The notes under the pieces: generated by a model | Told to the model about the DNA's origin: nothing | The model's database searches: none | The model's input: only the letters and a program-made list of their open reading frames with translations | Made by a program: the position numbers and the translations under genes | Source: Ziziphus jujuba | Taxonomy: Eukaryota > Streptophyta > Magnoliopsida > Rosales > Rhamnaceae | Assembly: GCF_031755915.1 (NCBI RefSeq) | Contig: NC_083389.1 | Location: forward strand, 21,389,001-21,453,000 | Length of the DNA: 64,000 nt | Reading direction: 5' to 3' | Shown here: positions 40,230 to 53,300 of the stretch, piece by piece | Layout of the letters: each line of letters opens with the position of its first letter | Numbering within the stretch: position 1 is the first letter of the stretch

Positions 40230-43200
40230 AGAAAAGCCATAAGAAAGGAGGAGCCTTTGAAAAGTGTTTTTATGTCTAGTTAAAGCAAAAAAAAGAATAA
40301 AAGGAACAACAACAATAATAAAGGAGGAATCGGTTATGGAGGTTTCAACAACAACAATTCCAACAACAACAACAATGCAAGGCAACAACAAGGAGGACAA
40401 CAACAAAACCGTGGGGGTTATCCACCATGCCCTCGTTGCAAGAAGCATGAACATGCACCAAACAAGTGCTTTTGGAGACCGATGCAACTTACGACAAATG
40501 TGGGCAAAAAGGACAAGTTGTCAAAGTATGCAAGTGACGAAGGCAACAAGTAAATGTTGTGAATAAGGAGGCCAAGACCTTATTTTTGGCTACATGCCTT
40601 AAAGCTACAAGTAGTGGTTTGAAGAAACCAACTTTGTGGAGCTTGACTGATCCTACAAGACAAGGGTGAAAATTGGGAATGAAAGCTTCATGGATGTAGA
40701 AGGAAAATGAAACATCTCATTTAACACCAATAAAGGTTCAAAACTTATCCAAAATGTCCTATATGTGCCTTCATTATGTGAAAACTTGTTGAGTGTTGCA
40801 CAATTGGTTGAAAAGGGATATGTTTTGACCTTTGGTTGTGATGGTTGTTTGATATCGGATGCTTTTGGAAATGAGGTGTTTAAAGTTTCCTTGAAAGATG
40901 AAAGCTATAGGTTGAATTTACTAGATAGTGAACAAGCTTTGAAAGGCAAAGTTGAGTCCATTTCTCAACTTTGGTATAAAAGGCTTGGTCACTCTAGTTA
41001 TGGTGCAATGAAGAATACTAATGCTTTGGTGATAGATATGCCCTTGATTGATGATGTGAAAAATGTGTGTGAAGTTTATCAACTTGGAAAATCTACTAGG
41101 TTGCCATTTCTTAAAATTGGTGCATGGAGAGCCAAGGAGAAGTTAGAACTTGTTCATTCGGATGTGTGTGGTCCCATGAGTGTGTCTTCCTTGAGTGGTC
41201 ATAAATACTTTCTCACCTTTATTGATGACTACTCTACGATGTATTGGATTTATTTTCTCACACATAAGTCACAAGTTCTAGAAAAATTATGGAATTCAAT
41301 AAGTTCCTTGAAAATCAAAGTAGGTCCACTTTGAAGTGATTGAGGACCAAAAATGGTGGTGAATATAATAGCCTAGCTCTTGAAGATTTTTGCAACGAAA
41401 ATGGAATAATTCATCAATATACCACACCATACACACCACAACAAAATGGTGTTTGTGAGAGGAAGAATAGGACATTGATGGAGATGGCTAGTGTATGATA
41501 CATGAAAAGAAAATGCCAAAGAAATTTTGGGCTGAGGATATCTATACTAGTTCCTACATTCAAAATCGATGCCTCACCAAATCCATTGAAGGCAAGACAC
41601 CCTATGAGTTGTGGTTTGGAGAGAAACCATCTTTAAAGAATGTTAAAGTGTTTGGTAATGTGTGCTTTCTCCATGTTCACTCAAACATGAGAGATAAGCT
41701 TGACAAAAAGGCTAATGTTGATGTCTTGGTGGGATATAGTGAGGTTACCAAAGGTTTCAGGGTTTATATCCTAGAGACCAAAAAGCTTATGGTAATAAGA
41801 TATGTGAAGATTGATGAGAATGCAAAATGGGATTGGAATAAGGAGGAGCTATTGGTGAATGAGGATGAGCCATGGCTTGAAGCAGAAAATGAAGAATGAA
41901 ATGTTGAAAACAACAATGATGAAGATGACAATGATGAAGACAATGAGGAGGATGATGATCTACTTCAAGAAACCATTAGAGCCGATTTGGAGGTTGGTGA
42001 TGGTGTTAGAGGGGAGAGATCTCTATCCAAGATTTATGAAAGGTGTAATGTTTCACTTGGTGACCCTACATGTGTGGAAGATGCCTTAATGAAGAAAGAG
42101 TGGAAGGAGGTAATGGATGTGGAAATGGATGTGTAAATGGAGATGATTGAGAAGCATGAGACTTGGTCCTTGGTCACTAAACCAAAAAACAAGAAAGCAA
42201 TTGGAGTTAAATGGATATTTAGAACTAAATACAATTTGGATGGCACCATTTGCAAACACAAGGCAAGGTTGGTGATCAAGGGTTATGCACAACAAGCAAG
42301 AGTTAACTATAGGGAGACATTTGCACCCATAGTAAGGATGGAAACCATTAGACTCATCCTTACTCTTTCGGCTACCAAGCAATGGAGTGTGTTTCACTTG
42401 GATGTGAAATCAGCATTCTTGAATGGTGTATTGCAAGAATAAGTGTATGTGAAGCAACCCACGGGCTATGTGATTGAAAGACATGAAGATAAGGTTTACA
42501 AGCTTCACAAACCCTTATATGATCTTAAGTAAGCACCTACGTCTTGGTATGGAAGGATAGATGGCTACTTGCTTGAACATGGCTTTACGAGGAGCCAAAA
42601 TGAACCCACTTTGTATGTGAGGATTGAAGGAAATATGATAGTGGTTTCTTTGTATGTGGATGAATAGTTGGTCATCGGTGAAGACCTAAGGAATGTGGAT
42701 AAGCTAAGGCATGAACTTGAGAAGGAGTTTGAGATGTCTAGCTTGGGTCTCATTAATTACTTCCTTTGTGTGGAAGCAATGCAATGCCAAAGAGGAATAT
42801 TTATATCACAAGAAAAGTACATCAAGGATCTTTTAAAGAAATTTAATCTTGAATAATGCAATCCAATGAGCACTCCAATGATCCAAAGAGAGAAGTACCA
42901 AAAGGAAGATGGCACACCAAAGTTAAATCCTACTTTTTATCGATCCTTAATTGGTAGTTTGCTTTATGTGTGCTCATATAGACCAGATATTATGTATGTT
43001 GTGTGTGTGCTTTCAAGATACATGCAAGCACCTCCCCAAACTCATCTTAAAGGTGCCAAAAAAATTCTTAGGTATCTTAAGGGCACTAGTGATTAAGGAG
43101 TTTGGTATGAAGCAAAGGATGAGTTAAAGCTTATTGGCTATTTGGATAGTGATTTGGCAGGCTGCATTGATGATATAAGGAGTAATTTGGGCTACCTATT

Positions 43201-43616
43201 TTCACTTGGGAGTGGTCCTTTTTCATGGAATACAAAGAAGCAAAGCATAACAGCTCAAAGTATTCCTTTTTCATGGAATACATTGCTTGCTTATCTTATG
43301 CAAACCAATTTATTTGCTTAAGGAAGTTGATGGGAGATATTGGTCATACTCAAGAAAGTCCAACCATCATCAAATATGACAACACTTTAGCAATTTCAAT
43401 AGCCAAGAACCCGGTACAACATGGAAGAAAAAAACATATTCCAGTGAAATATCATTCCTTGAGGGAGTTTGAAGATCTTGGAGAAGTCTCTTTGGAGTAT
43501 GTGAATTTGGAGGAGAACCTTGCGTATGTGTTCACAAAACCACTTGGAAAGACTAAATTTGAGGCATTAAGGATCTTTGTAATGTCTCTAGCAAGATTAC
43601 CAAGGAGGAGTGCTGA
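40230..43616 (+). pseudogene. Cop-3 pol: zinc knuckle to RNase H with many stops
   Basis: Successive pieces can be read: an Asn-rich AAC/CAA repeat region (40300-40410), remnants of paired Cys/His motifs, a damaged protease, a stop after VEGK near 40708, then integrase (LGHSSYGAMKN...CEVYQLGKST, in which a zinc-binding Cys is now Tyr; FIDDYSTMYWIYFL; CERKNR), the acidic linker, RT with KSAFLNGVLQE, GYLL and a broken YVDE motif at about 42655, and RNase H. More than ten stops or shifts occur. It ends in GAG GAG TGC TGA at the LTR start. Confidence 0.87.
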
Positions 43617-44596
43617 AAAGGTGGTAATCTTGCGAACTTGTGCAAACCAAAATCCACCAAGGTTTGCACCCTTTTTCTTTCTTTAAAAGAAATCTTTTGT
43701 TGAATGACCTAATGCAATATTTATGTCTGTATTTTATGTTCCTTTTATTGTCTTTTGAATGCCTAATTTTTCTTATATTTAGCTTAGGAAATGTCTCTTG
43801 TTGGGTATTGATTTTATTTTGTAAAATGGAACTTTTAGAACAAGATTATGATTTTTAGATATGTTGTAATAGACATGTAAAAGAAAATATAAAGAAAAGA
43901 ATACTAAAAAAGACCTTGGGAAGCCCAAGATATGCAAGTTACAAGTTGGCATAATTGCTGAGATTTCCAGCAGTTATGGCTCACGGGTTTGAGATGAATT
44001 GGAAACCTTACCCAATTATTTTGGATTTGGTCTTCTCCACATTTCATCCTTAATATTTCAACATGCCACATGCCAAAATTCAAGCAATTTGGATGAAGAT
44101 ATCCCAGCCTTCCATCTGGTTAAAGTAGTAGTATAGGATTAGGTGGAGATAGTTTTTTAAATTCAAAATCTCACCAACCCTTGTCATAATTATGCACTCA
44201 CATGTGAGCTGATGGTTGAATGGTTATGTATCATAATTTTGAGTAGGAAATGTGTAAATTTTGAATTTTAAAGGCTTCCATTTGGTCCCACACACACCTC
44301 ACATGTATAAGACAAATTTTGTATCTATATATGCTACAAATGAATGAAAAGAAAAATGAATTAGTGTGCTGTCTAGTTTTATGTGGCCTACTCCAACATC
44401 TTCTCTTCTCCTTCATCTTATTCTTCTTCCTTCAAAATAAAAACCCTTATAATCCTAAATATCATCATACCCAAAAAAAACACAAAAATTACCTAAACAT
44501 CAAACCAAAAACCGAATTAAAGATTGTGCATAAGACTAACACCTTGTATACAACACTCTTGGCCAAATGAACCCAAAACCACATCAAAATCCAACA
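43611..44596 (+). repeat. Cop-3 3' LTR (986 bp)
   Basis: Starts TGCTGAAAAGGTGG right after the polypurine tract and ends AATCCAACA. Aligned with the 5' LTR throughout; one missing block of about 45 bp lies near 43830. Confidence 0.9.
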
Positions 44597-44809
44597 ATTT
44601 TGCCACTTAATGGTGCATGCACTACCCGACTAGCATGCACACCTTGGTATCATCTTCTTTCTTTTATGAGTTTATATTTTCTTGTATGTTTTTAATTGAT
44701 GCAAGGTATATTTTGAAGATGTTTTGTGCCTAAGTTATTTATACAAAAGTATAGGTAAAACTATGCACAAAAGAGTAGGAACATTATGCTTGAAATGCCT
44801 ATGGTGCTA

Positions 44810-47800
44810 GAAAATGTACCATGATTTACGGATGACTTTTTGGTGGGTGAATACAAAAAGAGAAATTGCTCACCATGTCGAGCAATGTTTAGTTTGTCTG
44901 TAGGTTAAGGCTGAGCATCAGAGACCATCTAGTTTGTTGAAACCTTTAGTGGTATCTGAATGGAAGTGGGAGAAAATTTCGATGGTTTTTGTTGTTGGGT
45001 TGCCGAAGACACTGAAGGGCTATAATGCTATATGGTCATTGTGGATCGTTTAACCAAATTTGCACAATTTCTGCCTATACGTACCACATTCAATATGGAT
45101 CAATATGCTCAGTTGTATGTTAATGAGATCGTGAAGTTGCATGAAGTCCTTTTATCGATTATTTCTTATCATGATCCGATCATCCGAGGTTTACCTCGAA
45201 TTTCTGGAGAAGTCTACATAAAGCTATGTGTACGAAGCTTAATTTTAGTACTGCATTTCATCCCCAGATGGATGGACGATCAAATAGGACCATTCAAACT
45301 TTGGAAGACATGCTTCGAGCATGTGTGATAGATTTTACTGGTAGTTGGGATAAGCATCTACCTTTGGTAGAGTTTGCATATAATAACAGTTATCACACAA
45401 GCATTAAAATGGCCCTATATGAGGCACTTTATTGACGTAAGTGTAGGTCCCCAGTACATTGAGATGATGTTGGAGAAAAAAGATTTTAAGGCCAGAGATT
45501 GTTCAGAATGCTAGTGAAGTCATCATTAAGATAAAGGAGAGAATGATGGCAGCTCAGAGTTGATATAAGAGTTATGCGGACAATTGAAGGAAATATTTGG
45601 AGTTTTCTATAGGAGATATGATGTTTCTTAATGTTGCTCCTATGAAATGGATGATGCGGTTTGGGAAAAAAGGCAAGCTAAGTCTGAGATTTGTTGGACC
45701 TTTCAAGATTCTAGATAGAGTTGGTGATTTAGCTTATAGGCTTGCTTTACCACTTGTGTTATTTGGAGTGCATAATGTTTTCCATGTATCCATACTCCGC
45801 AAGTATGTTCATGATCCTTCACATGTGGTATGTTTTGAGCCCCTTCAACTCAATATGGACTTTACATATGAAGAGTTACCATTCCGAATTGTAGACCAAA
45901 AGGAAAAAGAACTACGCACTAAGAATGTCAGGACCCATCCAAAGTTCCCCACCGGAACCCTAGACAAGCCCTGATCCCAGGGAAACCCTACCGGACCCTT
46001 CTGTGGAAGATCCGGCAAAACCTCCCCTAAGGGATGGACTTACCACAAAATTTCCTGCACTGAAAACACACTTCTATAATTGTCCCCTTATTCCTCCCAC
46101 AGTACTACAAACTGGTTCCACAAATTTCAGCACTCCAAAATAAAAATACAGTAATCCAGTGCAATACAAATACATAAGTGTCCCATACAGTATACAGAGC
46201 TTTATGAAGTACTACAAAATACAGAATACAGCAAAAGTGAAAGAAATATTACAACTGCAGTAAAAGAAGAACAAGGTACTGCACGAACAAATACAGCGAG
46301 GAAGATCAAGTCCGCTTCGAGTGAACACCGACAACCTGGTACCTAGAGGAACGGAATTTAAGAGTGTGAGATGCTAATCATCTCAGTGAGCGACCCTACT
46401 ACTCTACACTATAATACCACGGTAATAGGTATATAAATAATAATTATTTGAAAATAATATTTTCTCTCAAAACCCTTACAATTTTCTCAGTTGGAAAGGT
46501 TCCCCTTTTTAAAACATTTTCACAAAACCCTTATTCATATTCCCCAAAAACCAAGACATCAAATGAGTATCCGAACAGTAATAAATAAATTTTAATTCCA
46601 ATACAGCTTTAAAACATTTTATTTTATTTTATTTTTTTTTAAAACACAGTTCCAAAAATCAGTTGATGCACCCACTATATACCAGTGGCGCCAACAGTAC
46701 CCAGCGTCCCAAGGTACCGCCAGACAGGAGGTTATAGAAAGAAACCGGCATACGGTCGCGTGGCGTCCCACTGCGCCGCTGCTAACCTGGTGTCCCGGCC
46801 AAAGGGGGGTGGCCACCCTCTCCGATGGCATCCACAGGACACCCTCATAATATCACCTGCGCGCTACTCACACCCACCTGCGCGCTAATCATATCCGTGT
46901 GCACAATATCCATATCACATATACCATATCACATAATCAGAACACCAGTACGTGCGCGGTGCATCTAAAAATCATAAAATCCACAATTTAACTTATAAAA
47001 CAAATTTCACATTTTTCATAAACATAGCGGGCATAATCCATCCGCTTGAACCGGGAAATTCTCCACAATTTCCTTATAATTAATACCATAAATCCCATGA
47101 TTTTCAAATCCACCAACTCCCAAATCCATCAATTCAAATATCCACATTTTTTCCAAGCATAAATAATTTCAATATCATAATCAAATCCCATAATATTTTA
47201 TGGGCATATTTCATAAAAATTGAAATCACCAACATAACCAAATATTTTCCTTGAAATATTTGAAAATCAAATCGTGCCCAATTTACCATTAAAACCACAC
47301 CAATTTCAAAATCCTCAAAACCATAAAATAATTCCACATGGCATAAATTGGTGAAATGCACATTTTCTTAAATCCGATAAATTCACAATAATTTCCACAA
47401 TAAATCAAATAAATATTTGGCACATAAAAATTAAATTCCAAATATTTAAATCACACATAATATATTCACCAATTAAATTTCCCAAAATTAAATTGAAGGT
47501 GGGTCACTCACCTTGTGCACGTATCTCAATCAAGATCCTCCGCAGGATCGACTCCGCTACTCGCACGTGCACCTAAAACATCCACAGTACCAAAACCACA
47601 AATACTAATATTTTATTCGGGTAATCCCCAAATGGGTACCCGAGGAGCGAACACCAAACGATAACTAAAATTTACGAATTATATACCGAATCGAAGCTCG
47701 AGTGATGCTAATCACAGATCCGGTCTTAATTTCCGATGATCGTACCCGACGGGGTCGGAATTTTATCGGGAAGCTTTTCGGGTTTCGGCTCCGCAATTCT

Positions 47801-48978
47801 ACCAAACCGTCGCGAATTGGCGGAAACGGAAGTCGTATTTGGGTTCAGGAGGTCGAACACTACGGACTGGAGCTGGCCGGAATTTCGGGTACTCGCCGGA
47901 ACAGTATTTTCCGGCGGGCCGCCACGGTCACCGGCAACCGTCGCCGGCGGCGCGTGCGTGCAGTGGCCATTGGCTGTGAAATTTTGCAGACTTGTAGATC
48001 GTGAGGAGAGCAATCCAACGGGACCGATGGTGAACAAAACGGAGGTCGGACGGCGGAGGAATCACCGTTTGAAGATTTCCGACCCCTCGCCGGAAAATGC
48101 TCCGATCCCGGCGCGTCGGTGGTCCGATGGCCGTGATTTTTGGTGGGTAGGCCGGACTTGACGAGAGGATCAAGGCTGTCAGGCGCGTGTGGCCGGAAAA
48201 TGGCCGGAACAGTGCCGATTCGCGGTGGCCGGCGGTGGAGGGGGAAAAATCGCCGCCAAACTTCGGACGTCCGATCTGGGCGCGTCCGGAAATGAGGTGG
48301 GCAATCTGGCTGGCCGGCGCGTGTACAGTAACTAGGCCGGAAAACGTGAAAATGACCGGTGACTCTCTCTCTCTCTCCTCTCTCTCTTTCTCTCTCTTCC
48401 CCGAGTGTTTTAACAAATAAAAACCCTGCGTGATACTGTTCATGCCACGTGGACCAATCAGAAGCTGACACGTGGCTTTACTGTGCACTTAAGCCAAATA
48501 TATTAAAATAATACGGTACCCGGCGAATTTCAAACGTCCGTAACTTTTTAACCACATGTCCGATTTAAGCGTGCCGCTAGTCTATGAAGTCGTATCGACG
48601 AGTACTTTACAACCATACAAGAGTCAACTCAAAATTACATCACAAGAAAAAGTCAACTCCCGGCACCTTCTGGACAGTTTGCACTTCAACTTGTTTTGCC
48701 CATAACTTTCAAACCGTAGCTCCGTTTTCGATGTGCTACTAGTCTACGAACTCAGGGCGTCATGCACTTCGCCACGGTACCCTGGTCAACTCGAAATTCT
48801 CACCGAGTCAAAAAGTCAACTTTTGACCCCTTCGGTCAACGGTCAACGGTCAACGTGCACGGATTCCGGTGCGATTCGGGACGGGGTGTTACAAAGAAGA
48901 TTCCTTTGGTAAAAGTTTTATGGAGAAATCATTTAGTAGAAGAAGCCATTTGGGAACGTGAACATGAGATTCACTAGA
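44810..48978 (+). pseudogene. E integrase and chromodomain (interrupted)
   Basis: Readable segments: KMYHDLRMTFWW...CLVCL then a stop in the zinc-binding domain; MVIVDRLTKFAQFLPIRTTF after a one-base shift near 45028; [33 protein letters not shown] with the third catalytic residue region altered; FGKKGKLSLRFVGPFKIL and HVSILRKYVHDPSHVV of the C-terminal domain; and the start of the chromodomain ending at 45925. After the solo LTR the frame resumes at 48899 with [19 protein letters not shown]. The first catalytic Asp is lost (ISMVF instead of LNMDF). Confidence 0.85.
45926..48893 (-). repeat. Tek solo LTR inserted in E (2968 bp)
   Basis: Begins TGTCAGGACCC and ends GTGTTACA, matching the whole Tek-1 LTR with moderate divergence and a few deletions, for example in the CCGG-rich and CT-rich blocks. 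Perfect target duplications AAGAA lie at 45921-45925 and 48894-48898. No internal sequence remains, so an intact element inserted and then lost its body by LTR-LTR recombination. W-box array at about 48784-48858. Confidence 0.95.
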
Positions 48979-49036
48979 AGTATCCCCATCTATTCGATAC
49001 TTAAGGTAAATCAATTTTGAGGGCAAAATTCTTTTA

Positions 49037-49056
49037 GGGGGGGGGGGGGGGGGGGG
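49037..49056 (+). other. G20 homopolymer: polypurine tract of E
   Basis: Twenty consecutive G between the end of E coding sequence and TGTAATATATGG, the probable start of the 3' LTR at 49060. Its position is that of a polypurine tract; the homopolymer has probably expanded since insertion, or it is an assembly artefact. Confidence 0.7.
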
Positions 49057-49059
49057 ATT

Positions 49060-50304
49060 TGTAATATATGGGTAATACATATATATATATATTCTTTTTA
49101 AAGAAGATAGAGTTTTTATCCTAATAGGTTTGATATTTCAATTTTGTTAGGAAATTGAAAAAAAAAAAAGGGTATTTACTCTATTTTTGGTTTTTTTCAA
49201 AGGAAGGAAAAAATACGTTTATTTTACTTTTACGTTGTTTTCAATTTTACGCCGCTAGGGTATTGGGTAAGTCATCTTTTTCTTTTTCTTCTAGCCCTAA
49301 AAGCTATTAGGGTTAATATTAAAGGCTTCTGATCTTACTTTAGGGTTTTGGTATCCATTTAAGATTGTTACGGATTAAGCATCTTTGGAGATTTCGATTT
49401 CTGATCAAGTTTTAGAGTATAGAAAAGAAGATCCTGAATCTTTGAAGTTGTCAAGGTTGGTTTTTTTCTGACTTTTTCATGTTATATGATATTGTTTGAG
49501 ATGTTTTGGAGTTTATTTGTTGAAACTCTAATTTGGAATTTATTTGGGATCTATACAAAGTGATAGTTTGAATTGTTTTTGAATATTTAAAGATTTCTTT
49601 TGGCACTAAAATTTTATGGATGAAAATAGACATGTTTATGAATCAGTAGAAATTTATTTGGGGCAATTTGGATCTTTTTTCAATTTATTACAAAATTTTG
49701 AATTTATGCATTCTGTCTCATTTTTCTGTGCGATTGTAATGTGGTTCGTATGTAAAAATTTAAAAACAGATCCAAACAAAATTATTTTTATCTGAAAATT
49801 TTTATACTTTATTCTCTTTATGTCTAATATTAGTATAAAATAATTTATCTTCAAATTATTTATATTTTGGCTGTGGTGATTTTTTGAGTTACCTATATCC
49901 AGCTGTCTGAATTTATTTTTTGGTCCATTTAGTAAAAAATAAAATTCGATTTAAAACAGTTTTCAATCTCTATTTGACCTAATAATTTTTATATATCATT
50001 ATTACTATATATATTTAAACTGTAAAATATTTATGCTTTTAGAAATTTATTTTATTTTTAATGAATTTTTGTATAGATGGGTTCCCCTGTGAATTGCTGA
50101 TTTTCAGTTTCGGTCATTTAGATACTAAATTTAATTTGACTATGTTTTCTACCTTTGTTTTAAATGTGTCTAATTTTAATGTGTAAAATTTGAAATGGAT
50201 AAAAAAATTTATGAGAAAGAAACAAATAAAACATTAAATGAAGGTTTCTTAAAATCTAATAGTTTCAGTATTTTCTTTATTAAATTTTCAATGAGTTTTG
50301 AGTG
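49060..50304 (+). repeat. Probable E 3' LTR and unassigned AT-rich sequence
   Basis: Starts TGTAATATATGGGTAATACATA directly after the polypurine tract, so the beginning is an LTR. Its right end cannot be fixed because no second copy is in the window and Tek-2 sequence begins at 50305. No coding content seen. Confidence 0.5.
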
Positions 50305-53300
50305 GAGTACTAATAAGGGTAGAAATTATAAAACAAAGATGAACGAAATATTACAATTGAAATAAATGAAGACAAGATAACTTCTCGAACTATGACAGCG
50401 ACGGAGATTAGGTTCACTCCGGAAGAACGACTACCACCCCTTGCACCTAAAGGAACGAAATTTAAAAATATAAGATGCTAATCATCTCAGTGAGTGACCC
50501 TATCTACTGTACATTTTTAATATTAATAATATAACAATAAAAGGAATTTAATTAATCAATACCAAACAATTAAATAAATAAATAATAATCCTTTCAAAGT
50601 AATATTTTCTCTCAAAACCCTCACTATTCACTCCATTGGAAAGGTTCCCCTTTTAAAATATTTTCGTAAAACCCGTTATTCGTACACCCCAAAATCAAGG
50701 AATCGTTATTTAATAAATAATAATTAAATAATCCAAATATAAATAAATTGTAATAAAATATAATAAATAATTTTAGAACACTTTAGGGTTTGAAATTTCT
50801 ATCTGAAAATTTATACTTGACGCACCACACCATATATCAGTGATGCTCTCCGATATCCAGCGTCCCGAGCACCGACTGGTGGGGGGCTAAAGAGAGAAAC
50901 TTGCATACAGTCGCTTCGGCGTCCCGACAGCGCCGCTGTTGAAACCGTCATCCCGGCCATGGAGGGGGGCGGCTGATGCGCATTACATAAAACTTGCCTG
51001 CCCTCGGTCCAATGGCAACTCACGGGAGACATTATAACTTGCGCGCTCATCCACATATACAGTACAGAACACCAGTACTATATGAGTGCGTGTAAAATAA
51101 ATAACCAAATTTTATTATAAAAAGATACGCAAACTTTTCCAACATCCACCATGGGAATTATACCATTTTTCGAACTCAACCTCCTACATTTTCTTTAACA
51201 TTTCCAGTACAAATCCACCGATAACCATATACAAATAATTTTTCTCGTATCACAAAATCCATCAAATAATGTTCCACGGGCATAATTATAAAATTTGAAA
51301 CCACCAATATAAACCAATATTTTTCTTGAAATATTTAAAAATCAAATCATGCCCAAAAATAATCTTTAAATCCAAATACAATTAATTAATGAAAGTATCT
51401 TGCTCATGTGTAATAAATACAATTACATCACAATAATAATAATCGAGAATTTCTTAATAACTCAAACTTTCATTTACCATCAATGGGTATATATATATAT
51501 ATATAAATAATAGTTTTTCCACAATTATATTTAAAATTCCACCACATGAGCATAATTCCAGATATCAAATTAGCACCAAATAAATATAATTAATCACCCC
51601 AAAATAGTTTTAAAGGTGGGTCACTCACCTTAAGCACGTGTATCAATCAAGATCCTCCGCAGGATCAACTCCACTGCCCACACGTGCACCTAACACATCT
51701 GATGTGATTCCGCCCGAGCCCGCTCCACCGATAACCCGCTGGGGTGCTGACTCGACACGAATGACGACTAGGCCAATCACAAGAGCTCAAATTAAGAGAT
51801 TTAAGGGCAACCTGGGAGTATTTATATAGAGGGTAATCAATCTCAACAGAGCTTGTCCATACTTGAAGATAGAAAGCCTATTTGAAGCATCCAAGTGGTG
51901 GAAGCCGATACGGACCCGGGTGACGGTTTTGGTACATTTTTGGAGTCCGGGAAGCATGAAATGGTTCCAATGATTTATGGGTTCAATAACTATGCCTAAG
52001 AGGTCATGGAATCAAGTTAAAGCAGCCTCAAATGCAATCAAAAAGGGCTTGTATGGACAGCATCAACAATTTGGCCGAATTTACTGTATTGCTTGCTGGC
52101 TTTACTGTATTTTATTGTATTAGCCTTTTCTTATTTTTCCAAGCATGGGCAACGTGTGGGACTTCATATTCAGCTTATTTGGCATCCTAAAAAGCATCTA
52201 GAAGCTGATTTGAAGCTCAAAGAGGTCAAAGATTGATCAAATTCAACTTGATAAAAAAGCTAGCATTTTTAGTTTCCTAATTTGTTTTTACTTTTTGTTT
52301 TAGGAAACTACCATTACTTTTTGGCTTTTATTTATTTATTTTCAGGACAAATAACTTTAGGAAGGTTTTTATTTTATTCTTTTCATTGTAAATTAATTAA
52401 TTCCTAATTTAATATAAAGGAATTAATTAATCAAACTTAGATTAGGAAAGGAAGTATAGTTTCGGCCAACTAGGTTTCTTTATGTGTGTGGCCAGTTTTA
52501 CCTAGGGTTTTCAGGGTTTATTTTGTCTCTTTCAAAGCCTATTTAAAGGCTTATTTTTCAATAAGAAAAAACTTTGATTTGATTAAGAAAATACTTGTGA
52601 GATTAATTATCTCTTTGTTCTTTGAGAACACCTAAAACACCATCAGAGAATTGGTTGTTTTAGCTTGACTTATTAATAGGTTTTCCATCCCCTATTGTGG
52701 TGTCTACATTATACCAAGGTTTCTAACCACAGGTTGGTTAGGGGTTGAGGTCCATTCCATTAGAACTTGAACTTAATTAAGATCCGAGCTAATATAATAC
52801 GGGTTTAGGAGTAGGTCGTCCTAGGTTCGCAACATCCACGATACATCAAACCAATTATTTTAATATTTTAATCAGGTAACACCCACATGGGTACCCGGGG
52901 AGCGAACACAAACGACAACCAAAATTGAGGAGTAATATACCAAATCGAAGCTTGGGTGACGGGGATTACGAATCCAGTCTTACTTCCCAAAGATCGTACC
53001 CGAGGTGGCCGGAATCTCGCCGGAAGCTTTTGGGATTCAACTCTTCGATTCTCTCAAACTGTCGCAAATTAGAGGAAAAGGATCCTGGATCTGAGCTCAA
53101 GGGGTCGGAATTTGTGGGGAGGGACCGGCGGTGCAACTGGTACTTGCCGGTACTGGATTTTCCAGCAAGCCACCGAATCCCACGGGAAACCGTCACCGCC
53201 GATGGTGCGTCCGGTGGCTGGTGGCCGAGAGTTTTTAGGGTTTTGTAGATCGAGGGGAGAGGGTTCCAACGGGACAGGCGGTGAGGCTAACGGAGGCCGA

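Larger units (their letters stand above)
38398..44596 (+). mobile_element. Cop-3: heavily decayed Ty1/copia element (Tork-like)
   Basis: Plus-strand element: 5' LTR 38398-39443, primer-binding site 39444-39455, gag from 39630, pol to 43616, polypurine tract CAAGGAGGAG, 3' LTR 43611-44596. The LTRs differ by many substitutions and a length difference of 60 bp, so it is clearly older than Cop-1. Its Gag and Pol are closest in this window to Cop-2, but the LTRs of the two are unrelated in sequence. Confidence 0.9.
38379..44809 (+). repeat. Cop-1-type LTR fragment, split by Cop-3
   Basis: Left 19 bp (38379-38397) read TGTTGAAGTGTGGCATTTTT, the first bases of the Cop-1 LTR in plus orientation. 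The right portion (44597-44809) continues ATTTTGCCACTTAATGGTGCATGC to GCCTATGGTGCTAG. It ends abruptly where gypsy E begins, so about three quarters of the LTR are missing. The Cop-3 target duplication is TTTTT on the left and ATTTT on the right (one mismatch). Confidence 0.78.
44810..50304 (+). mobile_element. E: old plus-strand gypsy chromovirus remnant, 5' truncated
   Basis: Begins in the integrase zinc-binding region at 44810 and runs to a chromodomain that is split by a Tek solo LTR (45926-48893), then a G-rich polypurine tract and a probable 3' LTR. Gag, protease, RT and RNase H are absent; the left side is cut at the junction with the Cop-1-type LTR fragment. Integrase and chromodomain resemble those of Tek-1 but are clearly different. 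Confidence 0.82.
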
